In this document: in pieces, positions 1 through 7,155 of the stretch | How the letters are laid out: each line of letters starts with the position of its first letter | Numbering within the stretch: the stretch's first letter is position 1 | Source of the DNA: Flavihumibacter profundi | Lineage (GTDB): Bacteria > Bacteroidota > Bacteroidia > Chitinophagales > Chitinophagaceae | Length of the DNA stretch: 64,000 bases | Assembly (NCBI RefSeq): GCF_020076305.1 | Contig: NZ_JAIQXE010000004.1 | Location: 434,001-498,000 of the forward strand | Reading direction: 5' to 3' | Program-made: the position numbers and the translations under genes | Notes under the pieces: generated by a model | Told to the model about the DNA's origin: nothing | Seen by the model: the letters and a program-made list of their open reading frames with translations, nothing else | The model's database searches: none

Positions 1-251
1 TTTGTGGTTAATTGTTCTACATCCAGACATTCAAAATCAATAAAGCTTCTAGATAACGTGCCAATATTGTAAGTCACCTTAGTTTCACTCCGATTGATTT
101 TATCTGGCTTTAATTCTCCTGTAACCCTGCCAGATCCCCTATTTTTAAACTCCAACTTTCTCTTGTTAAAAAATAAATCCTCCCAGCTATTAAACTCCCG
201 CTCATGCATAACCGATTTTAATTTAATAAAATCGAAAATTGATAATGCCAT
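1..251 (-). CDS. unknown protein, N-terminal part only
   Basis: An open frame starts with ATG at 249-251 and stays open for 83 codons to the left edge. The visible part is polar and lysine-rich, beginning MALSIFDFIKLKSVMHERE, with no signal peptide or membrane segment. I do not recognise a family. Its place beside the recombinase and its AT-rich codons suggest it is cargo of the integrated element. It runs in the same direction as the excisionase-like gene at 363-695 but is separated from it by a hairpin that points the other way. Confidence 0.5.
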   Translation of the reverse strand, partial: MALSIFDFIKLKSVMHEREFNSWEDLFFNKRKLEFKNRGSGRVTGELKPDKINRSETKVTYNIGTLSRSFIDFECLDVEQLTT

Positions 252-266
252 TTAAGTAACAAGGCT

Positions 267-274
267 TATCTTTG
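267..274 (+). promoter_or_regulatory. -7 box (TATCTTTG), plus strand
   Basis: TATCTTTG is a perfect match to the Bacteroidota -7 consensus TAnnTTTG. It lies on the plus strand just outside the start of the partial minus-strand gene. No good TTTG -33 box is found 19-21 bases upstream. No plus-strand coding frame follows, only a terminator at 331-356, so if used it would make a short RNA. Confidence 0.35.
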
Positions 275-279
275 CCCTG

Positions 280-356
280 TGTTATCAGTCTTTTGCGATT
301 TTAATTTTCAATCTTTTCTAAATTTTTTTACCCCTGTTGTAAGCAGGGGTTTTTTT
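280..356 (+). ncRNA. possible small RNA of the integrated element
   Basis: A plus-strand -7 box at 267-274 is followed about 60 bases later by an intrinsic terminator, with no open frame between. The predicted transcript is about 75 bases, U-rich, ending in the stem-loop at 331-349. The start is inferred from the box and the family is not recognised. It is antisense to nothing coding in view. It could control the neighbouring element genes, or the two signals may be coincidental. Confidence 0.25.
331..356 (+). terminator. intrinsic terminator
   Basis: CCCCTG at 331-336 pairs with CAGGGG at 344-349 and is followed by seven T on the plus strand (350-356). On the minus strand the same stem is followed by a run of A instead, so it ends plus-strand transcription and does not serve the minus-strand gene at 363-695. 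Confidence 0.6.
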
Positions 357-362
357 ATTGGG

Positions 363-695
363 CTACCTAATCTTACTGTTTTTTACCAGATAAGAACTAG
401 CATCATCCCCAATTTCTTTGACAGTTTTCCTTCTGCCTTCCTTTAACCATTCATCTATCTCGGATTTGAGAAATGATAGCTTCTTACCCTTTTTATGGTA
501 TGGAATAAGTCTTTTACGTACCCATTCATACACTGTTGGCTTTGCAGGTTTATCAGGTAAATAGGTTTGTAGTTGAACCAGATCGAACCACTGATAGGAA
601 TCAATTGCCATTTTAGGTGACTGATTTTTCATTTCCGATAGTGTAGCTTCAATGGCTGTTAACCTTTCTAAAAGCAACTCAAAGGGATTATCCAT
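363..695 (-). CDS. excisionase-like helix-turn-helix protein
   Basis: A 110-residue protein with an N-terminal helix (residues 1-25, possible coiled coil) followed by a MerR-like winged helix of the HTH_17 kind around residues 38-90: a WFDLVQLQTYLP segment, then PTVYEWVRKRLIPYHKKGKKLSFLK and a DEWL helix. Proteins of this shape sit beside tyrosine recombinases in Bacteroidota elements, where they act as excisionases or recombination directionality factors. It lies downstream of the recombinase and has its own strong promoter at 815-847, so it can be expressed separately. The exact role is inferred from domain and neighbours. Confidence 0.7.
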   Translation of the reverse strand: MDNPFELLLERLTAIEATLSEMKNQSPKMAIDSYQWFDLVQLQTYLPDKPAKPTVYEWVRKRLIPYHKKGKKLSFLKSEIDEWLKEGRRKTVKEIGDDASSYLVKNSKIR

Positions 696-814
696 AACGT
701 TAAAAGCTCTCCTTTAGAGAATTTTTAGCGATCTTAAGTTCACACAATCATGTGTAGGTGGGAACTATATGCGATTTGGATTGAAACCATTAAGAAGATA
801 GGCCAATCACGAGT

Positions 815-847
815 CAAAGATATAAATTTTCAACTTACAATTCCAAA
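815..847 (-). promoter_or_regulatory. Bacteroidota promoter of the excisionase-like gene
   Basis: On the minus strand TTTG (847-844) is followed after 21 bases by TATCTTTG (822-815), a full match to the Bacteroidota -33/-7 pattern. The start codon at 695 is about 120 bases further, giving a long leader of unknown function. The 696-889 gap contains nothing else I can name. Confidence 0.6.
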
Positions 848-889
848 TAATGAAAGTTAATTTATACTCTGTTAGGTTTATCTATGGAT

Positions 890-2104
890 TTAAAATTTAA
901 TTTTTATTTTATTGGCTGCCTCCCTTTTCCTTTCATTCACAATCTTTGCATATATCTGTGTGGTTTTAATTTCTCGGTGGCCAAGCATCTCAGATATGAC
1001 ATATAGATCTACCCCAAAACTAAGCAGCAACGTTGCATTTGTGTGCCGGAATCCATGAAAAGTAATACCCTTATTAATTCCTGCTCTCTTGAGCCATTTT
1101 GGCAATTCTGTTTGTGTGTAGCTATATTTCAGATCATCAAAAACATGATCCTTTTCGTTCCCCCTTTCTCCCAATAAATCAAATGCTTCATCCGATATTG
1201 GCAGGGTTTCTGTTAATTTGGTTTTCTTCTGCCTGAACCGGATAAAGTACCCTTCAGTACTACTATGCTGCACTTCACTCCAGATTAATTTTTTGATATC
1301 ACTAAACCTAAGCCCTGTCAGTGATGAGAAAATCACAGCATTCTTTAGTACAGGAACTGAGCATTGTGTAGATGCCAGAAGCTTCAATTCTTCTAAGGTT
1401 AAATACTGTCTTTCAGTTTCTTCCTCCTTTATTCTTTTGATGGTGCTATTAACATCCCTTTCCAAGTATCCATCCTTGTAAGCTTGCTTTAATACAGCTT
1501 TGAATTTATTAAAATATGAAAGAGCTGAGTTTTGTGATAGTGTAGTTTTTTTACTTTTCCTGCTGGGTGCAGTTAACAGGAATTCTTTGAACTCTTCACC
1601 AAACCTTTCATTTATATCTTTAAATGGAACATCACCCCCATTTGTAAATTCTTTCAGATAAAGTAGAGCCGATTGCCAGTTACCGGAATTACCCCCTATT
1701 CTTTTCTTTGCTAATTGTTCAAAGTAATCCACAATACCTACCTTCTGCTTTTCTTCTGACAGGAATCCATAGTTACCCTTGGATACCAGCAATTGTCTTT
1801 GTGCCCTGATGCTTTCTGCCAAGATCTCCATATCATGATTATGCTTCTTTTCAGCTTCATTGAGCCTAGCTCTTTTGGGCTTACCTTTTGAATCTAATAC
1901 AGGTGCAAATCTTCTCTGTTCCTTCCCATTTGAATCAATGTAGGTTTCTGCACTGTATTCAGTTTCATCAAACAGGAACAGCTTCAAAAACTCCCTTCTG
2001 GTTGGCTTTCCTGTTACTGGATTTGGGATTGGTGGATAATAATCTAAGTATATTGCCTGCCTGCCACCTGTAATGGGTTTCATTCTTACTTTTACCTTAC
2101 TCAT
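890..2104 (-). CDS. tyrosine recombinase / integrase
   Basis: This 404-residue protein is a phage-type integrase. The N-terminal half (to about residue 230) has the arm-binding and SAM-like core-binding regions common in Bacteroidota integrases. The catalytic domain follows with the full set of active residues: Arg266 in TGLRFSDI, the HGFRH box with His350 and Arg353, His376 in LGHRE and the nucleophile Tyr385 in TTQIYAK. It is therefore likely functional. Its start overlaps the stop of the upstream zinc-ribbon protein by four bases (ATGA), so the two are probably co-translated. It likely catalyses insertion and excision of the element at the mnmE 3' end. Confidence 0.92.
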   Translation of the reverse strand: MSKVKVRMKPITGGRQAIYLDYYPPIPNPVTGKPTRREFLKLFLFDETEYSAETYIDSNGKEQRRFAPVLDSKGKPKRARLNEAEKKHNHDMEILAESIRAQRQLLVSKGNYGFLSEEKQKVGIVDYFEQLAKKRIGGNSGNWQSALLYLKEFTNGGDVPFKDINERFGEEFKEFLLTAPSRKSKKTTLSQNSALSYFNKFKAVLKQAYKDGYLERDVNSTIKRIKEEETERQYLTLEELKLLASTQCSVPVLKNAVIFSSLTGLRFSDIKKLIWSEVQHSSTEGYFIRFRQKKTKLTETLPISDEAFDLLGERGNEKDHVFDDLKYSYTQTELPKWLKRAGINKGITFHGFRHTNATLLLSFGVDLYVISEMLGHREIKTTQIYAKIVNERKREAANKIKIKF

Positions 2105-2451
2105 GCAAATATTTTTTCAATCTCTGTTTTCTTAATTACTGTCCTATTCCGCACCTTACCGATCTTCAATCTATCATCCTGTATGAACCTGTACAGGGTT
2201 CTCCTGCTAACACCCAAAAGTTTACAGGCTTCCTCAATATTCAGGAATTCCTTAGCCTGTAAATCAGTCAATGGCTTATTCCTGATCATTTGTGTTTCCG
2301 CATTGCTATACTGGAGTTTTGCTTCCTTCAGCTTCAATTTATATAGCCTCTTTGCACATAGATCAGAACAGGTTTTAGTAACAGTGGTTCTGGCTTCAAA
2401 TTCATTTTCACAGAACTGGCAGATTCTTGTTACTCTAATTTTTGAACTCAT
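2101..2451 (-). CDS. zinc-ribbon plus helix-turn-helix protein
   Basis: This 116-residue protein has an N-terminal cysteine cluster (CQFC near residue 11 and CSDLC near residue 28) that looks like a small zinc finger, a basic middle (YKLKLKEAKLQ) and a C-terminal HTH_17/excisionase-type domain (EEACKLLGVSRRTLYRFIQDDRL, residues about 74-96). It is the first gene before the integrase and overlaps it by ATGA. Such proteins are common partners of integrases in Bacteroidota elements and probably bind att or promoter DNA. The zinc binding is inferred from cysteine spacing. Confidence 0.7.
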   Translation of the reverse strand: MSSKIRVTRICQFCENEFEARTTVTKTCSDLCAKRLYKLKLKEAKLQYSNAETQMIRNKPLTDLQAKEFLNIEEACKLLGVSRRTLYRFIQDDRLKIGKVRNRTVIKKTEIEKIFA

Positions 2452-2465
2452 ACTATAATCTTATT

Positions 2466-2510
2466 GTGTCAGGATGTGTCTATGGATGTCAGGGTGTGTC
2501 AGGATGTGCC
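2466..2510. repeat. three direct repeats near the element end
   Basis: TGTCAGGATGTG occurs at 2467-2478 and 2497-2508, with a one-base variant TGTCAGGGTGTG at 2487-2498. They lie between the recombinase operon start and the mnmE end. Repeated short sites at this position are typical of integrase arm-binding or excisionase-binding sites, but that role is inferred. Confidence 0.6.
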
Positions 2511-2551
2511 ATAATTTCCCCTATTTCCATTTACAATATAGCGAATACCTG

Positions 2552-2573
2552 AATGAGGTACAAATGAGGAACA
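2552..2573. repeat. 11-bp tandem pair
   Basis: AATGAGGTACA (2552-2562) is followed directly by AATGAGGAACA (2563-2573), a tandem copy with one mismatch. It sits between the TGTCAGG repeats and the mnmE end and may be a second class of recombinase or directionality-factor site. Confidence 0.45.
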
Positions 2574-2695
2574 AATTTTACATGAAATAAGACCTATCAT
2601 CCATTGCTATCCATGAGATGGGATTAACATAACCCTTTGTAGTAAAGGATTTTATAGGCTTTTTATTATATATGGAAACTGGTTGGTAATGGCTT

Positions 2696-2713
2696 CTATT
2701 TTCCGATACAGAA
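2696..2713 (-). other. candidate attachment site core in the mnmE 3' end
   Basis: The last 18 bases of mnmE, TTCTGTATCGGAAAATAG on the minus strand, encode the conserved CIGK end and stop. Elements using this target restore the gene end on insertion, leaving a copy at both boundaries. Only this copy is in the window, so the core limits are inferred from the gene end and from the known SGI1 site. Confidence 0.45.
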
Positions 2714-4081
2714 CTTGCTGAAGATATAATCGAGCAGGTCTTCATTACTTACTTCGCCTGTGATCTCACCCAGGTAATGCAGCGCACGGCGAATATCGAG
2801 TGCGAGTAAATCGCCGGGGATCTTTGCATCAAGCGCCTGGCGCACATCCTGCAGGGCATTCAGCATTTGTTGCAAGGCATGGAAATGGCGCGCATTGGTC
2901 ACAATGGTATCTTCGGAATTTATTTCACCCTGCAGTACCATATCAACCAGCCGCTCTTTCAGGACTTCAATATGCAATCCCTGTTTCGCGGATATAAATA
3001 ATACCGGTGTTGCGGAAGCATAACGATCGCGCATATCCGATTCATCACCTTTGTCGACCTGGTTACCCACCAGCAGGTACCGGAAACCGTTTTTATCAAA
3101 CTCCTGCTTACTGGCCAGCAACTCCCCTACCGGCATCGTATTCACATCAAACAAATACAGGACCACATCCGCCTGGCGCATCTTTTCGAGGCTGCGTTCC
3201 ACGCCGATATTTTCTATCACGTCAAGGCTATGTTCACGGATACCGGCCGTATCAATAAACCGGAACAATATACCGTCAACATTCAGCACTTCTTCGATGG
3301 TATCGCGGGTTGTACCAGCTATCTCACTAACGATAGCACGGTTTTCATTCAGTAAAGTATTCAGCAGGGTCGACTTGCCGGCATTGGGCTTGCCTATTAT
3401 TGCCACGGTTACCCCGTTCTTGATCACATTGCCCAACTGGAAAGAATGCGCAAGCTTGCTTACCCTTTCTATGGCACCTGTTACCAAATGGTATAATTGC
3501 GAACGGTCGGCGAACTCCACATCTTCCTGAGAAAAATCGAGCTCCAGTTCTATCAACGCAGAAAAACTGATCAGTTGTTCCCGCAGGGCTTTCAGCTCAG
3601 CAGAAAAGCCGCCGCGGATATTGTGCAGTGCATTGCGGTGCGATGCCGAGGTATTAGACGCGATCAGGTCGGCCACTGCTTCAGCCTGGGTAAGGTCGAG
3701 CTTTCCATGCAGGAATGCCCTTTGTGTAAACTCCCCCGGCCTTGCCAGTCGCGCGCCACCCCTGATAAAGGCATCTATTAATTGCTGCAGTACATACGGA
3801 GATCCATGGCCCGATACTTCCACCACGTTTTCACCGGTGTAGGACCTGGGCCCTTTAAAGAGGGTCACCACCACCTCATCAATGGAATAATCACCCTCTT
3901 TAATCACGCCTACATGAACGGTATGGCTTGGTTGTACCGATAAATCTTTTGCCGGAAATAAGGCATCCACAATGCTGATAGCAGCCGGTCCGCTTAACCG
4001 GATCACGCCAATAGCACCAATACCCGGCGGTGTGGCCAGGGCAACAATAGTGTCATCCCACTGTGGATTGGAATACTTCAT
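2696..4081 (-). CDS. mnmE: tRNA modification GTPase MnmE
   Basis: With MnmG, this GTPase makes the carboxymethylaminomethyl group on U34 of certain tRNAs. The 461-residue length is normal. The N-terminal folate-binding domain is followed by a helical domain with an inserted G domain: P-loop GKPNAGKS near residue 230, TTRDT, DTAG near 276 and the SAK motif. It ends in FCIGK with the catalytic Cys of the CxGK motif. One oddity is the base-recognition motif, which reads NQVD (residues about 340-343) instead of NKxD. A -7 box lies four bases before the ATG. The gene end borders the integrated element and appears intact. Confidence 0.96.
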   Translation of the reverse strand: MKYSNPQWDDTIVALATPPGIGAIGVIRLSGPAAISIVDALFPAKDLSVQPSHTVHVGVIKEGDYSIDEVVVTLFKGPRSYTGENVVEVSGHGSPYVLQQLIDAFIRGGARLARPGEFTQRAFLHGKLDLTQAEAVADLIASNTSASHRNALHNIRGGFSAELKALREQLISFSALIELELDFSQEDVEFADRSQLYHLVTGAIERVSKLAHSFQLGNVIKNGVTVAIIGKPNAGKSTLLNTLLNENRAIVSEIAGTTRDTIEEVLNVDGILFRFIDTAGIREHSLDVIENIGVERSLEKMRQADVVLYLFDVNTMPVGELLASKQEFDKNGFRYLLVGNQVDKGDESDMRDRYASATPVLFISAKQGLHIEVLKERLVDMVLQGEINSEDTIVTNARHFHALQQMLNALQDVRQALDAKIPGDLLALDIRRALHYLGEITGEVSNEDLLDYIFSKFCIGK

Positions 4082-4085
4082 GCCG

Positions 4086-4093
4086 CAAAGATA
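4086..4093 (-). promoter_or_regulatory. -7 box of mnmE
   Basis: TATCTTTG on the minus strand ends four bases before the mnmE ATG (spacer CGGC). Only a weak -33 match is present. Transcription would start at or next to the ATG, suggesting a leaderless mRNA. Confidence 0.5.
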
Positions 4094-4103
4094 GTCCCTT
4101 GCT

Positions 4104-4787
4104 TTAACCGGCCGCCAATGCTTTAAGCAGCAGGTCAGCTACAGGTGCAGATGAAGCCGGATTTTGTCCTGTAATCAGCAGGCCATCCTGGCGGGTAAAG
4201 GCAGCCCAATCGTCACCACGCTGGTAGTCGGCCCCCGATTTCTTCAGTTCATCTTCCAACAGGAAAGGCACAACATCCGTAAGCTGCACGGCAGCTTCTT
4301 CGGTATTGCTGAAACCGGTAACAGTTTTCCCTTTTACCAGTGGATCGCCATTGGGCAATTTTACATTAACCAGCGCGGCAGGCGCATGGCATACAAAGGA
4401 AACCGGCTTGCCCTGGGTATAGAAAGTTTTAATCAATTCTATGGAATCAGTATCTGTAGCAAGGTCCCAGAGAGGCCCGTGTCCACCCGGGTAAAAGACC
4501 GCATCGTAATCATCTGCATCAGCGAGGTTGAGGGGAAGGGTATGGGCTAGTTTTTCCTGCAATTCAGCATCTTTATAAAAACGCCGGGTGGCATCGGTCT
4601 GGGCACCGGGGTCTTCGCTTTTAGGGTCTATCGGAGGTTTGCCGCCCTTAGGAGAGGCCAGTGTAACCCGCACCCCTGCATCAGTTAAAGTATAATAAGG
4701 TGCTGCAAATTCTTCCACCCAGAATCCTGTTTTTTTTCCTGTATTGCCTAATTCACCATGCGAGGTGAGTACCATTAAAACATTCAT
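4104..4787 (-). CDS. DJ-1/PfpI family protein (glutamine amidotransferase-like)
   Basis: This 227-residue protein belongs to the class I glutamine amidotransferase-like superfamily. It has the nucleophile elbow VCHAPAAL (Cys-His pair) around residue 130, a conserved acidic region (YPGGHGPLWDL) before it, and an Hsp31-like layout with SKGGKPPIDPKS. Relatives act as glyoxalases, chaperones or deglycases. I chose ATG 4787 (MNVLMVLTSHGE) because the 40 codons of open frame upstream are unlike the family. It lies downstream of the tonB terminator and 22 bases before the mnmE ATG on the same strand. Substrate unknown. Confidence 0.85.
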   Translation of the reverse strand: MNVLMVLTSHGELGNTGKKTGFWVEEFAAPYYTLTDAGVRVTLASPKGGKPPIDPKSEDPGAQTDATRRFYKDAELQEKLAHTLPLNLADADDYDAVFYPGGHGPLWDLATDTDSIELIKTFYTQGKPVSFVCHAPAALVNVKLPNGDPLVKGKTVTGFSNTEEAAVQLTDVVPFLLEDELKKSGADYQRGDDWAAFTRQDGLLITGQNPASSAPVADLLLKALAAG

Positions 4788-4887
4788 GTTAGTCGTTTTT
4801 CCTTTTCTGATACCGGCTGAAAAATACCGGACCAATACTACAAAATGTGTGTATAAAAAGTTGCCAAAGATGGTGCATCGCGGCAAA

Positions 4888-4927
4888 TAAAAAAAATCCC
4901 CCGGCAAATGCAGGGGGATTTTTTTTA
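4888..4927 (-). terminator. terminator of the exbB-tonB operon
   Basis: AATCCCCC (4895-4902) pairs with GGGGGATT (4913-4920), with a T run on both strands. It lies just after the tonB stop on the minus strand and is symmetric enough to work both ways. Confidence 0.8.
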
Positions 4928-4947
4928 TTAATTATCCTAATTAACGT

Positions 4948-5778
4948 TTATTCAGATTCCAACTTGAAGGTAATCGGCTGTTTCTTGTAAGATTTCACCT
5001 GGCGTCCGTTCTGAACAGCCGGTGTCCACTGACCTGATTTTTTGATTACCCGAACCGCTTCTTCGCGCAATTCCTGGGGACCGCTGATGGCTTCAACATC
5101 ACTCACCATACCAGCTTTGTCCACGATGAACTGAACCACTACCGTACCCTGAACCTCCTGGTCGATAGCTTCCTGGGGGTAGTGAAGGCTCTTGTTCAGG
5201 TAACGCTGCCAGGCGCTTGCACCACCAGGGTAATCAGACTCGATCTCAACCTTGGTAAAGGTTTTATCCCAGTCTTCTTCCTGTTTTTTCGGCGCTTCTA
5301 CCACACCCTTTCCTTCGTCGGAAGCAGGCGGAGCAACAATACCCTCATCTTTAATACCTTCCTGGTTAACGTTACCAATTTTGGTGTCTTCCAGTTTTTC
5401 CTGTTCAGGTGGTTTTTCGTCTTCTTTCACTTCCTCATCCTTAACGATTTTAGGCGGGGTGAATTTAGCCATTTCCACTTTGGGTGGTTCGGGCTTCGGC
5501 GGAGGCGGAGGCGGAGGCGGCTCATTTTTTTGCTCCTGCTTCACTTCTTCCAGCGATACGTCCTGCACAATCATATCCTGTGCTTTCTTGTTCTTACCCA
5601 ATTGGTCGGCCAATACGTTAAGAAGAACAATCAACAGCAGGAATGCGGCTGCACCGACAAGCGCATATGTAAGGCGCTTGTTATAGGTTTTGCGCAGGTC
5701 GTAAGCACCGTACTCTTTGTTCCGGCCATCGAAAAGGATGTCCAGCACATCAGCACTTAATATTTTGTTTACTTCCAT
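4948..5778 (-). CDS. tonB: TonB energy transducer
   Basis: This 276-residue protein links the ExbB/ExbD motor to outer-membrane receptors. An N-terminal segment typical of Bacteroidota TonB (DVLDILFDGRNKEYGAYDLRK) precedes one membrane helix at about 36-58. A periplasmic spacer with eight consecutive prolines (residues about 87-94) and alternating charged Pro/Glu/Lys stretches follows. The C-terminal TonB domain spans about 185-276 (YPGGASAWQRYLNKSLHYP, then VQGTVVVQFIVDKAG). It is the last gene of exbB-exbD-exbD-tonB and is followed by a strong terminator. A second TonB of the same build is at 29047-29868. Confidence 0.94.
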   Translation of the reverse strand: MEVNKILSADVLDILFDGRNKEYGAYDLRKTYNKRLTYALVGAAAFLLLIVLLNVLADQLGKNKKAQDMIVQDVSLEEVKQEQKNEPPPPPPPPKPEPPKVEMAKFTPPKIVKDEEVKEDEKPPEQEKLEDTKIGNVNQEGIKDEGIVAPPASDEGKGVVEAPKKQEEDWDKTFTKVEIESDYPGGASAWQRYLNKSLHYPQEAIDQEVQGTVVVQFIVDKAGMVSDVEAISGPQELREEAVRVIKKSGQWTPAVQNGRQVKSYKKQPITFKLESE

Positions 5779-5831
5779 TGTTCTGAATTTAAAATAAGAT
5801 GCAATGCTTTAATTTTTCCACAAAACCTATG

Positions 5832-6365
5832 TTATTGCGGAGTGGCTCCCTGTGTTGCTGCGATCAACTGGTCTTCCACCGGGGAAATATCTACCAGTGC
5901 ATAACGTTTAACGCCGTTGATCGTCATCTCATCGAGAATATCTACCGTATTCTTGTAGGTACTCTCTTTGTTAGGCTTGATCACCACCACAAAATCTTCG
6001 GCGTTCGTGCTCTTTTTCTTGGTCAGGATAACATCCCTGATTTCCTTGAAGCCTGTAGTTTTAAAGTTTGAGGCATCCGGTAACAGTTCACCTTCATAGT
6101 AGAAGATATTGTCATTCTTACCCAGTAAAAGGGTCAGTGCGCCCGAGGCTTTCACCTTGTTCTGGTCTTTCTCTTCCGTATCCTTGGGCAGGTTCAACCG
6201 CATGGCGGTTGGCTGGCTCATGGTTGTGGTAAAGATGAAAAAAGTGATCAGCAGAAAACCGAGGTCCACCATTGGGGTAAGGTCTACACGGGTAGACAAC
6301 TTTTTCCCCTTCTTAACACCGGGTCCTTTTTTATGGCCACCGCCCGAGGTATCTAATTCTGCCAT
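5832..6365 (-). CDS. exbD: ExbD/TolR-type biopolymer transport protein (second copy)
   Basis: A 177-residue ExbD. After a basic cytoplasmic start, one membrane helix at about 30-48 carries the proton-path Asp in the VDLTPMVDLGFLL motif. A periplasmic domain of about 120 residues follows. It differs from its neighbour ExbD (6393-7046) in sequence and length, so this is a pair of diverged paralogues. Two ExbD subunits per ExbB are common in Bacteroidota and may form a mixed dimer in the motor pore. Spacing is 27 bases after the first exbD and 53 before tonB, consistent with one transcript. Confidence 0.92.
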   Translation of the reverse strand: MAELDTSGGGHKKGPGVKKGKKLSTRVDLTPMVDLGFLLITFFIFTTTMSQPTAMRLNLPKDTEEKDQNKVKASGALTLLLGKNDNIFYYEGELLPDASNFKTTGFKEIRDVILTKKKSTNAEDFVVVIKPNKESTYKNTVDILDEMTINGVKRYALVDISPVEDQLIAATQGATPQ

Positions 6366-6392
6366 GGTTACAACATTTAATTTTTATCAATA

Positions 6393-7046
6393 TTATTCCT
6401 TCGCGTCGCCCTTCATATTGGCGTTATAGAGTTCAGACCCTGGAGGAACACCTTCCGGATTGGTTACCATCTGGAATTTCATCAGGTCATTTTTCTTGAA
6501 GGCATCGATTACTCCTTTAAAAGAAGGGTATTTGGAAGCGTTATCGCCCTTTACCAGCAGGTTCATTTTAGTTCCTTTAAACCCGTCGGCGGTAGCGCGC
6601 ATCCAGTCTATCATTTCATTATTCAGGGTATCCAGTACCGGAATACCGTCGAATTTAATCTTGGGCCAGGTATCTGCCGGCTTATCGAGCAGCGATTTCA
6701 ACTGGGAAATCGGCACCCCGATAAACGGTCCTTTTTTGAAATTTTTCATTTCCTCATCAGTAAGGCCAAGGTTACGGGTAGTATTCAGCGATTCAATGAT
6801 TTCCCTTTTGGGAGCATCATCAGAAAAGGTCATGTATACTTTACCATCTTTATCAATAACCACCATGGCTACATCTTTCTGAGGCGCTACTTTGGAAGCT
6901 ACGGAACCCGGTGTTGTAACCGTAAGTGTTTCTGAAGGCTTAAACTTGGTTGTCAAAATGAAAAACGACAACAAGAGAAAGGCCACATCACACATCGCGG
7001 TCATATCAATAGTCGTACTCTTCCGAGGTAATTTTACTTTTGGCAT
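6393..7046 (-). CDS. exbD: ExbD/TolR-type biopolymer transport protein (first copy)
   Basis: A 217-residue ExbD with the short basic N-terminus MPKVKLPRKS, a membrane helix with the Asp-containing motif DMTAMCDVAFLLLSFF (about 14-32), and a long periplasmic part that includes an insertion (about 80-140, with GPFIGVPISQ and WPKIKFDG) relative to ordinary ExbD. It is the longer of the two paralogues. It follows exbB after 104 bases that contain degenerate heptamer repeats. Role: proton-driven energising of TonB. Confidence 0.92.
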   Translation of the reverse strand: MPKVKLPRKSTTIDMTAMCDVAFLLLSFFILTTKFKPSETLTVTTPGSVASKVAPQKDVAMVVIDKDGKVYMTFSDDAPKREIIESLNTTRNLGLTDEEMKNFKKGPFIGVPISQLKSLLDKPADTWPKIKFDGIPVLDTLNNEMIDWMRATADGFKGTKMNLLVKGDNASKYPSFKGVIDAFKKNDLMKFQMVTNPEGVPPGSELYNANMKGDAKE

Positions 7047-7120
7047 GACTTATTAGTTAATCTGATTCACATTTAGATTCAGGTTTCGCAATTTTCCATA
7101 TCCTTCCGGGAGGAAATTTT

Positions 7121-7155
7121 GCTCACCGCTCACTGCTTACGATTCACTGTTTACT
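7121..7155. repeat. degenerate heptamer repeat array (exbB-exbD gap)
   Basis: Five 7-base units can be read in register: GCTCACC, GCTCACT, GCTTACG, ATTCACT and GTTTACT. They resemble the ATTCACC heptamer found at 10992-11019 and elsewhere. The last unit runs into the exbB stop codon, so the array touches coding sequence. Confidence 0.55.

Larger units (their letters stand above)
1..2713. mobile_element. right end of an integrated element at mnmE
   Basis: The first 2.7 kb is visibly more AT-rich than the rest and carries a tyrosine recombinase, two small helix-turn-helix proteins of the excisionase type and one cut-off gene, all on the minus strand. The block stops exactly at the 3' end of mnmE. 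Tyrosine recombinase elements elsewhere (for example Salmonella genomic island 1) insert into the last bases of this gene. The left end lies outside the window, so cargo, size and mobility are unknown. It could be an integrative conjugative element, a satellite or a prophage remnant. Confidence 0.7.

Noticed and set aside
5182-5760. Plus-strand frames opposite tonB
   Set aside because: They arise from the proline-codon run and biased spacer of TonB.
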